From the NCBI GenBank assembly GCA_007570785.1, contig ML661885.1, forward strand, positions 37,459,771-37,523,770: DNA of 64,000 nucleotides, read 5' to 3'. Position numbers and translations under genes: made by a program. This stretch comes from Antilocapra americana (lineage: Eukaryota; Chordata; Mammalia; Artiodactyla; Antilocapridae). The notes under the pieces are model-generated. The model was not told the DNA's origin, searched no databases, and was given only the letters and a program-made list of their open reading frames with translations. Below are positions 59,990-64,000 of this stretch, piece after piece; positions within the stretch are counted from its first letter, which is position 1, and each line of letters opens with the position of its first letter.

Positions 59990-60190
59990 GGAACAGAACC
60001 CTAGGTAAAGAGGTAGAGCGTGAGCAAATACTTAGAAGTTTAATAATGAAGGATTTTAAAAAATTCACAGTTTGTCTGCTGCAGCTGTAGGTTGTGGGGG
60101 GAGAGAAAAAAGCAGTGAGAGATGAGGTTAGAAGAGACAGCGATAGTGAGCCTCAGAAAGTAGAATGATAGGGTTTTAGTCAGAAAAACA
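59990..60190 (-). mobile_element. Possible L2 LINE fragment
   Basis: The plus strand has 'gagagatgaggttagaagag' (about 60,117) and 'agggttttagtcag', weakly resembling the reverse L2 mid region. Just before it, 'gttcagtaaaggtctgctg' (about 59,954) looks like a MIR/L2 terminus in sense. Confidence 0.3.
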
Positions 60191-60199
60191 TCAATGTTT

Positions 60200-60370
60200 C
60201 CATTGGAATTTTACTTCTAATTTTGTAATCTTGTGAAATCATTGCAGTAAAAAGGGGGATCTCTTAAACCCCGCCTTATGTCATCATCATGGAAATGAGA
60301 ATTCAATGGCTTAAATTTTTTCACACAGCACAGAACAGAACAGGTACTCAATAAATGCTGGTTTCCTTTA
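60200..60370 (+). mobile_element. MIR SINE
   Basis: Sense MIR: 'aatcttgtgaaatcattgc', 'catcatcatggaaatgag' and the 3' end 'acaggtactcaataaatgct'. Confidence 0.55.
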
Positions 60371-60943
60371 GAAAACTAAGGATTGAAGCTTTTAAGTACA
60401 AAATGGAAGGCATCAACAGTGAGCAAATAAATGACTTTATCACATCTATACGTCCAAAACACAATTCTGAAAACAAAGGAGAATATGCAGAAAAGCAAAT
60501 GAGCTGAGAAGCAGGAAGTCAGAAAGAAAGACACAGGTAATGCCTAAATAGAGTAGTAACAAAGGTGGAATTGACCAAGACCTTTATAAATATTCATTGA
60601 ATATGAAAACCAACAGGGAGAGGATTAGGAAGTAATGTCTAAGTATCTTAGATCAGTCAGAGAATGCCTGGCAGTAACGCCAGCAGGATAAGGGAATGAC
60701 AAAGAAGTTGCTACTTTAGGAGGGAATAGACAGCTTGAAAACACTGATCGTGAAAGTATTTGTGGAACAAAAGTAAGACTGTCCAACCTGCAGCTGAAAA
60801 TGCGAGTCTGGGAGATGAAGACCTCAGAACAGAAGATCAACATTTGGAAATGAATACCATATTCGAATGTGAAAGGCAATGATACGCAATAAGTCCCGTA
60901 CCTCACAATCTCAAATGCCAGCTTAATCCTCATATTAGTCTAT
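60371..60943. other. Unassigned sequence
   Basis: No gene or named repeat. A minus-strand 102-codon frame at 60,625-60,933 is unremarkable in composition and has no supporting splice sites. Confidence 0.35.
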
Positions 60944-61177
60944 CAAAAGTCCAAAGTGTCCAAAGTGAAAATTGCTCAGTCGTATCTGACTCTTTGCAAC
61001 TGCAACGTCTGTAGCGCCCCCAGGATCCTCTGTCCTTGGGGATTCTTCAGGTAAGAATACTGCAGTGGGTTGCCACGCCCTCCTCCAGAATCTTCCCAAC
61101 CCAGGGATCGAACCAAGGTCTACCGTTGGTTCTTTACCAAGGATTCTTTACCAACGGAGCCACCAGGGAAGCCCAGA
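60944..61177 (-). mobile_element. Bov-tA SINE with TSD
   Basis: Reverse-complement copy flanked by ATTAGTCTAT at 60,934-60,943 and 61,178-61,187. It contains a small internal duplication (TTCTTTACCAA twice near 61,130-61,153) and GTCCAAAGT twice at its tail end. Confidence 0.94.
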
Positions 61178-61250
61178 ATTAGTCTATTACCAGCTATTTA
61201 TCTAGTTCAGGTGGAGAGATCAGAATTATATTTGCTTTTGAGAGGTACCT

Positions 61251-61264
61251 GCGCCATCTGGTGG
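61251..61264 (-). promoter_or_regulatory. CTCF-like core motif
   Basis: On the minus strand the sequence is CCACCAGATGGCGC, which fits the CTCF core consensus CCASYAGRKGGCRS at all 14 positions. It lies outside the neighbouring SINE, in AT-rich DNA about 1.3 kb from the CpG peak. Binding is inferred, not shown. Confidence 0.5.
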
Positions 61265-61679
61265 CAAGAATAATAAATACAGGTTAATTTGTAATCATTC
61301 GAATTACTTGTCATTTGGTTTATCAATAGCATTTCCACGGAAAGAATCTTTCATTATTCATTTTTACCATAACTACTATTTCTCTCCTTGTGTTTTAGTC
61401 TGGCCACTAATGCATTCAAATTATATAACTGGAAGAAGTATTATTGGCAAAAACATAACCTTGCAATCCTCCAGGACTTTATCACTTCATAATTCAATCA
61501 CAGAGTAGTCTAAATACTCCATAAGACAGTTAAGTAACTATGAAATTAAGAGTATTACTAAAGCTCATGTTGCTTTCAACAACTAATAGTATGGATTAGT
61601 GGCTTTTTAAAACTAGATATATGCTTTGAAGACATTTATCAATAGAACAGTACAGAATATCCACACTCTAAGATATAAT
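61265..61679. other. Unassigned AT-rich sequence
   Basis: No gene or repeat was recognised. Confidence 0.35.
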
Positions 61680-62545
61680 TAAATACGTGATAAAATGGCA
61701 TCAAATCAATGGAAAGGACAAATTGATTGTTTAAAATAAATATAGAAGTCAAAGAAGTAATCGTGAAAAGAGTTATGTTGGATCTGCATCTCACATCATA
61801 CTTTAATAAATTTCAGACAGGTCACTGTTTCAAAGTGTAAAAATAAAATCATAATAGCTTTGGAGGAAATCATACTGATAATTTTTCATGTTAGTGAGGA
61901 GAGGGCCACAACAAAGGATTAGGCACGTCTCCATTAAAAATATATAAATAGCCAATAAGCACAAGGAAAGATGATCAACATCATGAATCAGGAAATGCAA
62001 ATCAAAACCACAATGAGACAAAACTTCACACTCACTAGGATGACTATAATCAAAAAGACAAACACAAGAAATGAAACGTATTTCCACACAAAAACTTGTG
62101 TTATAGCATTTTTCATAATAGACAAAAAAGTGGAGATAATTCAAATGTGCATCAACTGATGAAGGGAAAAGCAAAATATGGTATATCCATACTCGGTTAT
62201 AAAATGAACAAACTACTGGTGCATGCTAAAACATGCATCCTGAAAACACTATGCTGAGTAAAAGAAGCCACACACAAAAGGCACATATTGATTCTTTTTT
62301 ATGAAATGTCCAGAACAGGCAAAACCATAGAGATCTAAAGTAGATCAGTGGTGTCAGGGAGCTGATGGCAGGGGAGAATGGGACTGACTGTTCATGGGTA
62401 CAGAGGTTCTTTTGAGAAGGATGGAAATGTTCTGGAATTAGACAGTGGTAAAGGTTGCACAAATTCATAAATATATTAAAATCCACTGAGTTTTACACTT
62501 TGAAGGGTTGAATTTTTTACCAGTGAATTATATCTCCATTTGCTT
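61680..62545 (+). mobile_element. L1 LINE 3' end
   Basis: Sense L1 ORF2 end and 3' UTR: 'caaggaaagatgatcaacat' (about 61,962), 'aggaaatgcaaatcaaaacc' (about 61,991), 'aaagtggagataattcaaat' (about 62,126), 'gtatatccatactcgg' (about 62,181) and 'gtttagt..ctttgaagggttg' (about 62,500). Frames are broken. Confidence 0.82.
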
Positions 62546-62678
62546 AAATATAGAGACTCATAGAAGAAAAATATTCTACTTCAGTATAAGATGCATTTAT
62601 GTTTATACATTGGAAAAAGAACATGGGCAAAATCATAAGGTAACAAATTGGGAGAAAATACTAGTAATCTAAGGTAAG

Positions 62679-62803
62679 TATTAGTCGCTCAGTCATGTCC
62701 GACTCTTTGCGACCCCATGGACTGCAGCCCACCAGGCTCCTCTGTCCATGAGATTTTTCCAGGCAAGGATACTGGAGTGGGTTGCCATGTCCCTCTCCAG
62801 GGG
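62679..62803 (-). mobile_element. Bov-tA SINE, truncated, with TSD
   Basis: Reverse copy keeping only the 3' body and tail (no tRNA head). It is flanked by the perfect 13-base repeat AATCTAAGGTAAG at 62,666-62,678 and 62,804-62,816, so the truncation happened at insertion. Confidence 0.95.
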
Positions 62804-63146
62804 AATCTAAGGTAAGCAGAATTCTAAAATAACCCCTGAGATTCCCAAGACCCAGTGCACATACCTTATGTTGTCCCCTGCCCTTGAGAGCAAGACAGAA
62901 CCTGTGAATACGATGAGATTTTACTCCAGTGATCAGGTTACATCATATGACAAAAGGAAGGTGATTCTTTGTACCTACTCAGCCTATTTTAAGTTAATCA
63001 AAAGGGAAATTATGGAAGGTGGGCCTAATCAAATAGATTAAAAGAGGGTTGAAAGAAGTCAGAGAGATTCAGAGCAGCATAGGCTTTCTGTTGGTGTAAA
63101 GAAAAATTATCATGCTACAGGGAAGGAAAAATGGCAGGGAACAGTC

Positions 63147-63322
63147 AAAGTGTTAGTTGCTCAGTCATGTCAGACTTCTTGTGACTCCATAGACTACAGT
63201 CTGCCAGGCTCCTCTATTCATGAGATTCTCCAGGCCAGAATACTGGAGTAGGTAGCCAGTGGGTAACTTGAGTCTCCCACATTGCGGGCAGATTCTAGAC
63301 TATCTGAGCCATCAAGGGAAAC
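63147..63322 (-). mobile_element. Bov-tA SINE with internal deletion
   Basis: Reverse copy: 'gtgttagttgctcagtcatg', 'ccagaatactggagtaggta', then a jump to 'cttgagtctcccacattg' (the cccttctccaggggatc part is missing), ending 'gagccatcaagggaaac'. Confidence 0.92.
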
Positions 63323-63469
63323 AATGGGCAGCCTTTAAGAGTTGAAGGCCTCAGTCATACCACTAACTGCAAACGCTGAATTCTGCCAACAGTTAGTGAG
63401 AATGGAAAAGGTCCCTGAGCATCAGATGAGACTACAACCCCAGTCAACACTTTACTTTCAGCCTAGCAA

Positions 63470-63777
63470 GAGAAGGCAATGACACCCCACTCCAGTACTC
63501 TTGCCTGAAAAATCCCATGGATGGAGGAGCCTGGTAGGCTGCAATCCATGGGGTCACTAAGAGTCGGACACGACTGAGCGACTTCACTTTCCCTGAGCGA
63601 CTTCACTTTCCCTGAGCGACTTCACTTTCCCTTTTCACTTTCATGCATTGGAGAAGGAAATCGCAACCCACTCCAGTGTTCTTGCCTGGAGAATCCCAGG
63701 GATGGGGGAGCCTGGTGGGCTGCCGTCTATGGGGTCGCACAGAGTCGGACACGACTGAAGCGACTTAGCAGCAGCAG
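63470..63777 (+). mobile_element. BOV-A2 dimeric SINE
   Basis: Two headless Bov-A monomers joined by a linker. The first runs from 'gagaaggcaatgacacccc' to 'cggacacgactgagcgac', the second from 'gagaaggaaatcgcaaccc' to 'cgactgaagcgacttagc' with a short AGC tail. This family is characteristic of ruminants. Confidence 0.95.
63574..63630 (+). repeat. 19-bp unit repeated three times in BOV-A2 linker
   Basis: CTGAGCGACTTCACTTTCC occurs three times exactly and in tandem at the junction of the two monomers. The remembered family linker has it about once. Confidence 0.92.
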
Positions 63778-63840
63778 TGAGACTCTGAGCCAAAGGTCCA
63801 GAATAACCTATACCCTGATCAAGTTGAGCATTTCTGCATA

Positions 63841-64000
63841 TGTTTAAGAACATTTAGATTCCTTTATAATGCACTATCATTTTTCACAAGTCAGACTGGT
63901 AAAGGTCAAAAGTTTTATAACATTGTACTGGCTAAAGAATTAGAATATAAGATTCCTAATAATTGTGAACAGGATAAACTGGTATGGTACATTCTCTATA
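63841..64000. other. Unassigned AT-rich sequence
   Basis: Nothing recognised up to the window edge. Confidence 0.35.

Larger units (their letters stand above)
62817..63840 (+). mobile_element. MaLR (MLT1-like) LTR split by two SINEs
   Basis: Sense LTR: 'gagattcccaagacccag' (about 62,838), 'cctgtgaatacgatgagat' (about 62,900), 'ttaatcaaaagggaaattat' (about 62,993), 'ggtgggcctaatcaaatag' (about 63,019), 'gctgaattctgccaacag' (about 63,375) and 'tcagatgagactacaac' (about 63,421). A Bov-tA at 63,147-63,322 and a BOV-A2 at 63,470-63,777 interrupt it. Confidence 0.72.

Noticed and set aside
63574..63630. CRISPR-like direct repeats
   Set aside because: The 19-bp units are contiguous with no spacers and sit in a SINE linker. 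The host is a mammal.

Overview
The window is vertebrate nuclear DNA from a ruminant, most likely a bovid (cattle, sheep, goat, buffalo or a close relative). The evidence is the repeat content. Many copies of the ruminant tRNA-headed SINE Bov-tA/Bov-tA1 lie on both strands. There is one BOV-A2 dimer SINE, several BovB (RTE-type) LINE copies, two older cetartiodactyl CHR-2 SINEs, and the usual mammalian background of L1, L2, MIR and MaLR (MLT1-like) LTRs. The DNA is AT-rich except for one sharp GC/CpG peak at about 59.15-59.94 kb. No bacterial or viral genome features, rRNA genes or genuine tRNA genes were seen. Most open frames in the window are decayed LINE reading frames or chance translations of SINEs.

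Layout. 0.5-2.05 kb: BovB fragment with decayed reverse transcriptase. 2.6-8.8 kb: L2 pieces and an L1 3' end. 8.8-15.5 kb: SINEs and three BovB pieces, including the longest BovB here (13.6-15.5 kb), which lies next to an oppositely oriented BovB tail. 15.8-16.1 kb: short L1 tail with target-site duplication (TSD). 18.6-23.2 kb: old MaLR-type endogenous retroelement (internal region plus 3' LTR) with later SINEs. 24.6-33.2 kb: BovB tail, inverted SINE pair and a long L1 whose reverse-transcriptase region is split by younger Bov-tA and BovB sequence. 34.87-35.67 kb: a Bov-tA1/BovB chimera flanked by one TSD. 35.7-40.5 kb: the longest stretch free of recognisable transposons. 40.5-49.6 kb: SINEs, L2, MIR and a BovB carrying a tiny nested BovB tail. 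51.8-57.5 kb: MaLR LTRs, SINEs and an L1. 59.1-60.4 kb: GC/CpG peak with two GC-shifted SINEs. 60.9-64 kb: a CTCF-like site, an L1 tail and an MLT1-like LTR interrupted by two SINEs.

Genes. No protein-coding gene can be named. On the minus strand there is a suggestive but unproven pattern: splice-bounded open segments at 47,095-47,126 and 46,347-46,476 are phase-compatible with a last segment ending in a stop at 39,871-39,873. That stop is followed by about 3.7 kb of AT-rich, transposon-free sequence with several AATAAA signals, as expected for a long 3' UTR. The CpG-rich peak at 59.5-59.9 kb lies upstream on that strand. A second pair of phase-compatible minus-strand segments is at 24,344-24,489 and 17,754-17,791. 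These are hypotheses made by eye.

The best-supported unusual observations are the SINE/LINE chimera, the strongly GC-shifted SINE pair in the CpG peak, the 90-bp nested BovB micro-insertion, and the possible minus-strand gene 3' end. Repeat family names are from memory of consensus sequences, and boundaries without a TSD are good to roughly 10-50 bases.
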